Shown: positions 1 through 7,554 of the stretch, piece by piece
How the letters are laid out: each line of letters starts with the position of its first letter
How positions within the stretch are numbered: the stretch's first letter is position 1
NCBI GenBank assembly: GCA_002307905.1
Contig: DBUL01000067.1
Span: 9,541-19,702, forward strand
Origin: Rhizobiaceae bacterium UBA1291
GTDB taxonomy: Bacteria; Pseudomonadota; Alphaproteobacteria; Rhizobiales; Rhizobiaceae
Direction of reading: 5' to 3'
DNA length: 10,162 bases
The notes under the pieces: generated by a model
What the model was told of the DNA's origin: nothing
Seen by the model: only the letters and a program-made list of their open reading frames with translations
The model's database searches: none
Position numbers and translations under genes: made by a program

Positions 1-737
1 AGAAGGACGCCTTGCGGCTGCTCGGCGCCGAACTGGTCGAGGTCCCGGCAGTCCCCTACAAGAACGCCAATAATTACGTGAAGCTCTCCGGGCGGCTGGC
101 TGCGGAACTGGCGAAAAGCGAACCGAACGGCGCGATCTGGGCCAACCAGTTCGACAATACCGTCAATCGCGACGCCCATATCGCCACGACAGCCCGGGAG
201 ATCCACGACCAGACAAGCGGCGAAGTCGACGGCTTCGTCTGCGCCGTCGGCTCCGGCGGCACGCTGGCGGGCGTCGGCATGGGGCTTCGCCGTCTCAAGC
301 CAGAGGTGAAGATCGGCATCGCCGACCCGGAGGGTGCGGCGCTCTACGAATATTACAAGAACGGCGAGTTGAAATCGTCGGGCTCCTCGATCACCGAGGG
401 CATCGGCCAGGGCCGCATCACCGCCAATCTCGAGGGTTTTACCCCCGATTACGCCTACCAGATCCCCGACGCGGAAGCGCTCGAGATCGTCTTCGACCTG
501 GTCGAAAACGAGGGCCTGTGCCTCGGCGGCTCGTCTGGCATCAACATCGCCGGTGCCATCCGCCTTGCGCGCGATCTCGGCCCGGGCCATACCATCGTCA
601 CCGTGCTTTGTGACTACGGCAACCGCTATCAGTCCAAGCTGTTCAATCCAGATTTCCTGCGGTCCAAGCAGTTGCCGGTGCCCGCCTGGATCGAAAGAAA
701 AGTCAATTACGCCGTGCCCTTCCAACCGACCGAGTGA
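1..737 (+). CDS. cysK: Cysteine synthase-type PLP enzyme, C-terminal part (5' end outside window)
   Basis: PLP-dependent beta-substituting enzyme of the cysteine synthase family, which makes L-cysteine from O-acetylserine and sulfide in the cytoplasm. The frame is open to the left edge (first whole codon at 3), so roughly the first 100 residues, including the Schiff-base lysine, are missing. Visible are the glycine-rich PLP-phosphate loop GSGGT (bases 249-263) and the C-terminal GGSSG segment (about 525-539) whose serine contacts the cofactor ring in this fold. The C-terminus ends with a family-like LFNPDFLRSK segment. It ends 5 nt before the alaX start, so the two are probably translationally coupled and co-transcribed with the sulfurtransferase gene. 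Related enzymes with the same fold (cystathionine beta-synthase, beta-cyanoalanine synthase, cysteine desulfhydrase) cannot be excluded without the N-terminus. The family is certain; the exact substrate is inferred. Confidence 0.9.
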   Translation, partial: KDALRLLGAELVEVPAVPYKNANNYVKLSGRLAAELAKSEPNGAIWANQFDNTVNRDAHIATTAREIHDQTSGEVDGFVCAVGSGGTLAGVGMGLRRLKPEVKIGIADPEGAALYEYYKNGELKSSGSSITEGIGQGRITANLEGFTPDYAYQIPDAEALEIVFDLVENEGLCLGGSSGINIAGAIRLARDLGPGHTIVTVLCDYGNRYQSKLFNPDFLRSKQLPVPAWIERKVNYAVPFQPTE

Positions 738-742
738 GATCC

Positions 743-1480
743 ATGTCGACCATTGCCCTCTACCGCGACGATTTCTACCTCGCCACTGCGGAGGGCACGG
801 TCACGCGGATCCACGATGACGGGGCGATCGAGCTCGACCAGACCTGCTTCTACGCCGCCTCCGGCGGCCAGCCGGGCGACACCGGCCTGTTCGAACGGGC
901 CGACGGCTCGAAGATCGAGATCGCGCTCACCCGTCACGGCGAGAGCAAGGAAGCTATCCTGCACCAGATCGCGGAAGGCCATCCGGCCCCATCCCTTGGC
1001 GAAAAGCTGGTGCTGCATGTCGACTGGCCGCGCCGCTACAAGTTGATGCGCATGCACACCGCCTGCCACCTGCTCTCGGTCGTCTGTCCCTTTCCAATCA
1101 CCGGCGCCGCCGTCGGCGAAGATGAGAGTCGCGTCGATTTCGATATGGGCGAAACGATCGACAAAGAGTCCGTGACGGCCGAACTGATGCGGCTCGTCGG
1201 CGAGAATCACCCAATCTTCGTCCAATGGATCACCGACGAAGAACTCACTGCCAATCCCGCCATCGTCAAGTCGAAGAATGTTCGCCCGCCGATCGGCATG
1301 GGGCGAGTCAGCCTGGTGTGCATCGGCGAGAATTCGAGCGTTGACAGTCAGCCCTGCGGCGGCACACATGTCTCGGAGACCCAGGAGGTCGGAGCGATTC
1401 ACATCGCCAAAATCGAGAAAAAGGGCAAGGAGAACCGACGGTTCCGCATTCGTTTCGGCACCCCGGAAGCCTCCGCCTGA
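743..1480 (+). CDS. alaX: AlaX-type alanyl-tRNA editing hydrolase
   Basis: Stand-alone homologue of the AlaRS editing domain, a zinc-dependent cytoplasmic hydrolase that clears Ser (and Gly) from mischarged tRNA-Ala. The 245-residue product has an N-terminal beta-barrel-like part with the motif GGQPGDTG (residues 41-48), the zinc motif HxxxH as HTACH (H105, H109) and the second zinc motif CGGTH (C205, H209). All four expected zinc ligands are present. Length fits the larger AlaX class that carries the extra N-terminal domain. I chose ATG at 743 rather than the in-frame GTG at 734, which overlaps the upstream stop codon; the Shine-Dalgarno is weak (GTGAG), consistent with coupling to the upstream gene. 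The HxxxH motif has Cys where many homologues have Thr (HTATH). The position between a cysteine synthase and a sulfurtransferase suggests co-expression, not a proven shared pathway. Confidence 0.93.
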   Translation: MSTIALYRDDFYLATAEGTVTRIHDDGAIELDQTCFYAASGGQPGDTGLFERADGSKIEIALTRHGESKEAILHQIAEGHPAPSLGEKLVLHVDWPRRYKLMRMHTACHLLSVVCPFPITGAAVGEDESRVDFDMGETIDKESVTAELMRLVGENHPIFVQWITDEELTANPAIVKSKNVRPPIGMGRVSLVCIGENSSVDSQPCGGTHVSETQEVGAIHIAKIEKKGKENRRFRIRFGTPEASA

Positions 1481-1500
1481 CAAAGCATTGGGAGAAGCGC

Positions 1501-2934
1501 ATGCCTGCGGAGAGAAGCCGTTTCGTCGTGTCCGCCGACTGGGTGGAGAAGCAGCTCGGCGCACCGGAATTCAAGATCATTGACGCATCTTGGTACCTGC
1601 CTGCGCAGAACCGCAACGGCGCGGTCGAATATGCCTCCGGCCACATTCCAGGTGCAGTCTTCTTCGATCAGGATGCGATCGCCGACCAGACCACCGGCCT
1701 GCCGCATTCGCTGCTCTCTCCGGCAAAATTCGCCGAGGAAATGGGCCTGCTCGGCATTTCCGTGACCGATACGATCGTCGTCTATGACGGCCCCGGCTTC
1801 TTCTCGGCGCCGCGCGCCTGGTGGATGTTGCGCGTCATGGGTGCCCGTAATGTCTATGTTCTGGACGGCGGTGTCGACGCCTGGAAGGCGGAAGGCCGGC
1901 CGCTGCAAACCGACCTACCGGAACCGGCACCCGTCACCTTCGACTTCGATTTCGCTCGCCACCGGGTGACCTCCTTCAATGAAATGCGCGAGATTGCCGA
2001 CAGGGGCGTGCGCCAGATCGCCGATGCGCGGCCTGCCGGCCGCTTCACCGGCGAGGAGCCGGAACCGCGCGAAGGCATGCGCTCCGGCCACATCCCCGGC
2101 GCCCGCAGCGTGCCGGCCGCGTCGCTGTCCGAAAACGGCCACCTCAAGGATTTGCCGACGCTGCGCTCGATCTTCACCGATGCCGGCATAGACCTCAGCC
2201 AGCCGGTCGTGACCAGTTGCGGCTCGGGAGTGACGGCGGCCGTCATCACGCTTGCCCTCGAATCGCTCGGCCATACCGACAATTCGCTCTATGACGGCTC
2301 CTGGTCGGAATGGGGCGGACGCGACGATACGCCGGTCGCAACCGGACCGGCCGAAGCGATCCCGACCACCGCGCACGGACCTATCACCGCGCATGTGACG
2401 CGGCTCGAAATGACCGCGCCGCCCAAGGCCAGCCTGCCAATCCCGGTCAACATCCAGACCGCGATCATGCGCACTCACGAGATCCCCGTGCCTTTCTACC
2501 GCTTCCTGCAGCGCCAGGTCGGCGCACGCTGGCACTGGTACCAACGGCTGAGGATGAGCGACGGGGAGCTCAAGGCGATCATCCATGCGCCTAAGGTCAA
2601 CATTTCCGTGCTCCACGTGAACGGCGCACCGGCCGGCTTCTACGAACTCAGCCAGGAAAACGAAGAACTGGTCGAATTGTCCTATTTCGGCCTGTTCGAG
2701 CATGCGCTGGGCCTGGGGCTTGGCAAGTGGTTCTTGCTGCAGGCGCTCTACGCTGCCTGGCAATTCAACCCGCAGAAGGTCTCCGTCACCACCAATACGC
2801 TCGACCATCCGCGCGCCCTTCAATTATACCAGCAGTTCGGCTTCTCGCCGGTCGAGACCTATGAGGCGCTCGTCGATCCGCTCAGCGAGTTGGAACTGCT
2901 GCAGATGCTGCGACGTGACCGCGCGGCACTGTGA
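1501..2934 (+). CDS. sseA: 3-mercaptopyruvate sulfurtransferase fused to a GNAT acetyltransferase
   Basis: Two-part protein of 477 residues. Residues 1-282 form a full tandem-rhodanese sulfurtransferase of the SseA/MST type. The N-terminal rhodanese domain is the inactive one, with Asp (D96, in VVYDGPGFF) at the usual Cys position. The second carries the catalytic loop CGSGVTA (C240-A246), the signature of 3-mercaptopyruvate rather than thiosulfate specificity, and EGMRSGHIPGA (191-201). Residues about 283-303 are an Ala/Thr/Pro-rich linker. Residues about 304-470 form a GNAT domain with an acetyl-CoA loop around GLGLGKW (404-410) and the motif-B segment LYQQFGF (442-448). The frame is open throughout. 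The start at 1501 is supported by GGAGAAG at 1491-1497, 20 nt after alaX. MST moves sulfur from 3-mercaptopyruvate to thiols or cyanide; the acetyl acceptor is unknown. M304 (base 2410) could be an internal start, but I see no strong ribosome site before it. Confidence 0.9.
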   Translation: MPAERSRFVVSADWVEKQLGAPEFKIIDASWYLPAQNRNGAVEYASGHIPGAVFFDQDAIADQTTGLPHSLLSPAKFAEEMGLLGISVTDTIVVYDGPGFFSAPRAWWMLRVMGARNVYVLDGGVDAWKAEGRPLQTDLPEPAPVTFDFDFARHRVTSFNEMREIADRGVRQIADARPAGRFTGEEPEPREGMRSGHIPGARSVPAASLSENGHLKDLPTLRSIFTDAGIDLSQPVVTSCGSGVTAAVITLALESLGHTDNSLYDGSWSEWGGRDDTPVATGPAEAIPTTAHGPITAHVTRLEMTAPPKASLPIPVNIQTAIMRTHEIPVPFYRFLQRQVGARWHWYQRLRMSDGELKAIIHAPKVNISVLHVNGAPAGFYELSQENEELVELSYFGLFEHALGLGLGKWFLLQALYAAWQFNPQKVSVTTNTLDHPRALQLYQQFGFSPVETYEALVDPLSELELLQMLRRDRAAL

Positions 2935-2965
2935 TACTGGACCTGTTTGCGTTTGACCGTCTCGC

Positions 2966-2989
2966 GCGGCGCCCCTTCAAGGGCGCCGT
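2966..2989 (+). terminator. GC-rich hairpin after the cysK-alaX-sulfurtransferase operon
   Basis: GGCGCCC (2968-2974) pairs perfectly with GGGCGCC (2981-2987) around a 6-nt loop, and the stem extends by a C-G pair and a G-U wobble. It lies 31 nt after the stop codon of the fusion gene. No T-run follows, so it is not a textbook intrinsic terminator; it may stabilise the 3' end or assist Rho-dependent stop. Confidence 0.45.
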
Positions 2990-3261
2990 CGGTGCTTGCG
3001 CCGCTGTTGCAGATCGCAAAGCTCACTCGCTGCATTCAGACACGCCGAATGTTCCTAATGTCTTAATTTAGGTAATTCAAATTCGCATCTGAAATCCCTG
3101 CTCTTTCCTGGATAGCGGGCCGTTGCCGTACTCACGATCTTTGCCTCCTCCGACGCACAAGGCGCCGGAACGCTACCGACCCCGGCTTTTCGGGAGAAGG
3201 CCAATTTGGGATGCAAAGCCTCTCTACCCGGCAGGAAACGGGTGGCCCGCGGTCGCAGTTC

Positions 3262-3284
3262 GTTCGATGGTCGCGCAATCGAAC
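3262..3284 (+). promoter_or_regulatory. Inverted repeat directly before the DUF1203 ribosome-binding site
   Basis: GTTCGAT (3262-3268) and ATCGAAC (3278-3284) are perfect inverted repeats with a 9-nt spacer. The right arm ends exactly where the Shine-Dalgarno AGGAGA (3285-3290) begins. It could be an mRNA hairpin next to the ribosome site or a DNA operator. Confidence 0.4.
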
Positions 3285-3290
3285 AGGAGA
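3285..3290 (+). promoter_or_regulatory. Shine-Dalgarno site fixing the DUF1203 start
   Basis: AGGAGA lies 7 nt before ATG 3298. This selects 3298 over the in-frame ATG at 3211, which has no good site and would add 29 residues that do not look like the family. Confidence 0.75.
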
Positions 3291-3297
3291 CGACCCC

Positions 3298-3771
3298 ATG
3301 ACGGCCATAATTTTCACCGCCATCCCCACGCCTGATGCCGAAGCCCTGTGGGCCGGCGAGCCAGACGCCTACGGGCGTTCGCCGGAACGCCGCATGGCTG
3401 CCGGCGACGGCTATCCATGCCGCCACTGCCTCGGCTTCATTGCTGGCGGCGAAGCCTATCTGACTCTCGCCTATCGGCCTTTCCCGACGTTGCAGCCCTA
3501 TGCCGAGACCGGGCCGCTTTTCATCCACGCGGAGCCCTGCCCGCGCTACCAGGCAAGCGAGATCCTGCCACCGGTGTTGACGGAGAGCCCGGATTTCATC
3601 CTGCGCGGCTACGGCCATGACGACCGCATCGTCTACGGCACGGGCGCCGTCACCGTGCGGGAGAAGATTGAAGATCGGGCCCGCGAACTGCTCGAAAGCC
3701 CGGAAATCGCCTATGTCCATGTGCGCTCGGCACGCAACAACTGCTATCAATGCCGGATCGACCGGACCTGA
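3298..3771 (+). CDS. DUF1203 family protein of unknown function
   Basis: A 157-residue soluble protein that I recognise as the DUF1203 family, which has no established biochemical role. There is no signal peptide or membrane segment, so it is probably cytoplasmic. Conserved-looking blocks are FTAIPTPDAEALWAG (6-20), PCRHCL (40-45), the Arg-Pro-Phe-Pro stretch near 60-63, ETGPLFIHAEPC (70-81) and the C-terminal RSARNNCYQCRI (143-154). The protein has two CxxC pairs (C41/C44 and C149/C152) plus H43, H77 and C81, suggesting a metal site or a redox role; this is inference from residues only. It appears monocistronic: 363 nt separate it from the upstream operon and 140 nt from the PilZ gene. The start is set by AGGAGA 7 nt upstream. 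The last codons share a 15-nt identical stretch with the start of the PilZ gene. Confidence 0.85.
   Translation: MTAIIFTAIPTPDAEALWAGEPDAYGRSPERRMAAGDGYPCRHCLGFIAGGEAYLTLAYRPFPTLQPYAETGPLFIHAEPCPRYQASEILPPVLTESPDFILRGYGHDDRIVYGTGAVTVREKIEDRARELLESPEIAYVHVRSARNNCYQCRIDRT
3748..3762 (+). repeat. 15-nt direct repeat, copy 1
   Basis: CAATGCCGGATCGAC, encoding Gln-Cys-Arg-Ile-Asp near the C-terminus of the DUF1203 protein. The identical 15-mer occurs at 3957-3971 in the same codon phase of the next gene. Confidence 0.6.
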
Positions 3772-3911
3772 CAGCGCGCACGGAAGGCCGGACCGGTGGG
3801 AAGGACGGCCCTTCGGCAGTAGCGAATATTTTACCATTTCGCTTCAGCGTGCGGAAAGAATTCATCGTTTAGGCTCTCCCAAGATCTATCCACGTTTTGA
3901 GCGAGTAGCCG

Positions 3912-4247
3912 ATGCAGCCGAACCTCAATATGGAAGGCCGAAAATCCGCCCGCAGCCAATGCCGGATCGACAGCCGCATCCGCCATCTCAACCAGACCGC
4001 TGACGGCCGCGTCCTCAACGTCTCGCGCACCGGCATCGCCTTCGAACTCTATGGCAAGCTGCATGCGGCCAACGGCAGCACCGTATTGATCGAAAACGAC
4101 GCGATCGGCCTCATCGAAGGCACGGTGCGCTGGTGCCGCAACGGTCGGCTCGGCATACAGATCAAACAGAACAGCAATACACTCGCCCAGATGTCCGCCT
4201 ATTTCCGCCACTTTCACAAGGAAGTGCGGCCGGTTTTGTCGCGGTAG
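3912..4247 (+). CDS. Single-domain PilZ protein, probable c-di-GMP receptor
   Basis: A 111-residue protein consisting of one PilZ domain. Both halves of the c-di-GMP-binding signature are present: RxxxR as RKSAR (R10-R14) and the D/NxSxxG motif as NVSRTG (N36-G41). The C-terminal strands include VRWCRNGRLGIQIKQ, typical of the family's barrel. PilZ proteins bind the second messenger and then act on a partner in motility, polysaccharide synthesis or secretion; no partner is encoded beside it, so the output is unknown. ATG 3912 is used; an ATG at 3930 would also keep both motifs, and neither has a strong Shine-Dalgarno. The 140-nt gap upstream contains an AT-rich stretch (about 3821-3840) that could hold a promoter, and 155 nt separate it from cpdB. 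The family call is secure; c-di-GMP binding is predicted from the intact motif. Confidence 0.9.
   Translation: MQPNLNMEGRKSARSQCRIDSRIRHLNQTADGRVLNVSRTGIAFELYGKLHAANGSTVLIENDAIGLIEGTVRWCRNGRLGIQIKQNSNTLAQMSAYFRHFHKEVRPVLSR
3957..3971 (+). repeat. 15-nt direct repeat, copy 2
   Basis: Identical to 3748-3762 and again encoding Gln-Cys-Arg-Ile-Asp, here residues 16-20 of the PilZ protein just after its RxxxR motif. Confidence 0.6.
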
Positions 4248-4316
4248 TCGCCCACGAGCAGGTCTTGCGATTCACGGGCGGGCGGGCCATAGCCTGTCTG
4301 CGTCGAAGTGTTCCCC

Positions 4317-4334
4317 CCGACACACCCCTGTCAT
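4317..4334 (+). promoter_or_regulatory. Candidate degenerate Pho box upstream of cpdB
   Basis: CTGTCAT at 4328-4334 is an exact half-site of the rhizobial PhoB box (two CTGTCAT-like 7-mers with a 4-nt spacer). The expected upstream half at 4317-4323 reads CCGACAC and matches 4 of 7. It lies about 70 nt before the cpdB start. The enzyme's role in phosphate scavenging makes this plausible, but a single good half-site may be chance. Confidence 0.3.
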
Positions 4335-4352
4335 TTTACGGATGCACTGCTT

Positions 4353-4390
4353 GCAAAACGAACCTAGTCTCGGCCTCGAGACCGTTTTGC
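4353..4390 (+). promoter_or_regulatory. Long bulged hairpin in the cpdB leader
   Basis: GCAAAACG (4353-4360) pairs with CGTTTTGC (4383-4390). Inside it GTCTCG (4367-4372) pairs with CGAGAC (4377-4382) around the loop GCCT. Together this gives 14 perfect base pairs with a 6-nt bulge (4361-4366) on the 5' side only. The structure ends 1 nt before the Shine-Dalgarno AAGGAG. The inner stem followed by CGTTTT also resembles a weak intrinsic terminator, so attenuation or termination of the PilZ transcript is an alternative. Confidence 0.55.
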
Positions 4391-4391
4391 C

Positions 4392-4397
4392 AAGGAG
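4392..4397 (+). promoter_or_regulatory. Shine-Dalgarno site fixing the cpdB start
   Basis: AAGGAG ends 5 nt before ATG 4403. This rules out the longer open frame starting at 4133 inside the PilZ gene and favours 4403 over ATG 4430. Confidence 0.8.
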
Positions 4398-4402
4398 CCT
4401 CC

Positions 4403-6397
<1,995 letters not shown>

Positions 6398-6468
6398 CGA
6401 CATCGCCGCGCGTGCCGACACATTGGCCCACCTTTGCCCGTCAGCCGGCGCGCGCAACGTCCGGCCGC

Positions 6469-7410
6469 TCATCCCCTTCCATGCAGGTCAGCACGTCGGC
6501 GACTCGATGACGGACAGTTCGCCAGGGTCTCGCGAAACCGTTCGACCAACCATTTCGCGGCGGGTCCCGGCGGGCTTGCGGCAGGCCAGGCGGCGAAGAT
6601 CGGGTAGTCGATCGCCTCATAGGCGTCCATCGCGAGCCGGACCACCGCCCCGGAAACGAGTTCATCATGGATCATGGCCAGCGGCACGCCGCCCCAGCCC
6701 AATCCACCGGCAATCAACTGCTTCTTCGTCGCCATGTCGCTGACGCGCCAGGTCCTGCGTGAAAAGACATTGAAGTCCTTGGCATCGGCCGGTGCCGTGG
6801 CATCCGAGACGACGATCTGGTTCTCGTCACGGACGTCGGCGACCGACAGCGGCCGGTTCAGCTGCGCCAGCCGGTGGCTGCGGGCGGCGACCGGCGCCAG
6901 GAAGGAGGTGCCGATGCGTTGGCCGACAAGCCCGTCGCTCACGCCTTCCATCGATCCGCCAATGCCGACATCGGCCTGACCCTTGTCCAGCATGCGCGTG
7001 AGCAGAAACGGGCTGCCGACCGTCAGCCGCAGCCGCACGGTCGGAAAGGTCTCCTGGAACCGGCCGAGGACCCCAACCAGCGACTGATCCGGAACCATCA
7101 CGCTGACGCCAAGCTTCACCTCTCCCTCAAGGCCTTGCGTCAACGCCTTGCTACGGGCGCGCAGGCTGTCAAGGTCCGAGAGCATCCGGCGCGCATCCTC
7201 GAGGATGGCTCGCCCCGCATCGGTGAGGACCGGCTGGCGGGAGCCGCTGCGCTCGAGCAGCATCAGTTGCAGTTGTGCCTCGAGATTGCCGATCGTGTAG
7301 CTGATCACCGACTGGGCACGGTTGAGCTGGCGGGCGGCGGCGGAAAAACTGCCCGTCTCGGCGACGGCGACGAAGACCTGCAACTGGTCGAGAGTCGGAT
7401 TGGGAAGCAT
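6469..7410 (-). CDS. LysR-family transcriptional regulator
   Basis: A 313-residue LysR-type regulator. The N-terminal winged helix-turn-helix occupies about residues 5-62, with the characteristic AETGSFSAAARQLNRAQSVISYTI segment near 17-40 followed by a linker helix. The periplasmic-binding-protein-like effector domain covers the rest, beginning near EGEVKLGVSV. I chose ATG 7410 because the product then begins directly before the DNA-binding domain; the in-frame GTG at 7452 would add 14 residues that run through the AT-rich divergent control region. The gene is divergent from the azoreductase-like gene, the classic arrangement in which the regulator controls its neighbour and itself from a shared region; an ATC-N9-GAT site lies there. 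The inducer cannot be read from sequence. It converges on cpdB with 71 nt between the two stop codons. Confidence 0.93.
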   Translation of the reverse strand: MLPNPTLDQLQVFVAVAETGSFSAAARQLNRAQSVISYTIGNLEAQLQLMLLERSGSRQPVLTDAGRAILEDARRMLSDLDSLRARSKALTQGLEGEVKLGVSVMVPDQSLVGVLGRFQETFPTVRLRLTVGSPFLLTRMLDKGQADVGIGGSMEGVSDGLVGQRIGTSFLAPVAARSHRLAQLNRPLSVADVRDENQIVVSDATAPADAKDFNVFSRRTWRVSDMATKKQLIAGGLGWGGVPLAMIHDELVSGAVVRLAMDAYEAIDYPIFAAWPAASPPGPAAKWLVERFRETLANCPSSSRRRADLHGRG

Positions 7411-7425
7411 GGATCTATCCACTTC

Positions 7426-7440
7426 ATCGATAATTACGAT
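7426..7440. promoter_or_regulatory. Candidate LysR box between the regulator and the azoR-like gene
   Basis: ATC-N9-GAT (which contains T-N11-A) sits 16 nt from the LysR start codon in an AT-rich stretch. A wider inverted repeat, CATCGAT (7425-7431) and ATCGATG (7459-7465) with 27 nt between, overlaps it and could be a pair of operator half-sites for a LysR tetramer. Confidence 0.45.
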
Positions 7441-7554
7441 CCATATTATCACAGTTTAATCGATGGGAAATGGAGATTATCTGTGACGCACCGCCTGAGG
7501 CCAGCTCCCAGGGCCGCAGGCGGACATCCCATTCCACACCCAGAGGTGACCTCC

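Larger units (their letters stand above)
2935..3297. other. Non-coding stretch between the sulfurtransferase operon and the DUF1203 gene
   Basis: About 360 bp without a convincing gene on either strand. It holds the hairpin at 2966-2989, an AT-rich patch at about 3050-3090 that stands out from the GC-rich surroundings and contains a short CCTAA/TTAGG inverted repeat (3054-3058, 3068-3072), and the inverted repeat at 3262-3284 just before the next gene. The AT-rich patch is the most likely place for the DUF1203 promoter, but I find no clear -35/-10 pair. Long open frames crossing it on both strands lack ribosome sites and recognisable protein content. Confidence 0.5.

Noticed and set aside
3211..3297. 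29-residue N-terminal extension of the DUF1203 protein
   Set aside because: No ribosome site precedes 3211, and AGGAGA before 3298 gives the start expected for the family.
3055..3837. Long open frame of 260 codons on the minus strand across the DUF1203 gene
   Set aside because: It lies opposite a gene with a clear ribosome site and family match, and its translation has the Arg/Ala/His-rich look of a GC-rich shadow frame.
4265..4293. TTGCGA-N17-CATAGC as a promoter for cpdB
   Set aside because: Only 4/6 and 3/6 matches to the sigma-70 type consensus, too weak to list in GC-rich DNA.
4133..4402. Longer N-terminus for CpdB beginning inside the PilZ gene
   Set aside because: It would bury the twin-arginine signal about 100 residues into the protein; the ATG at 4403 has a strong Shine-Dalgarno and puts the signal at the N-terminus.
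7411..7452. 14-residue N-terminal extension of the LysR protein from GTG 7452
   Set aside because: LysR proteins usually begin a few residues before the DNA-binding domain, and the extension overlaps the operator-like sequence.
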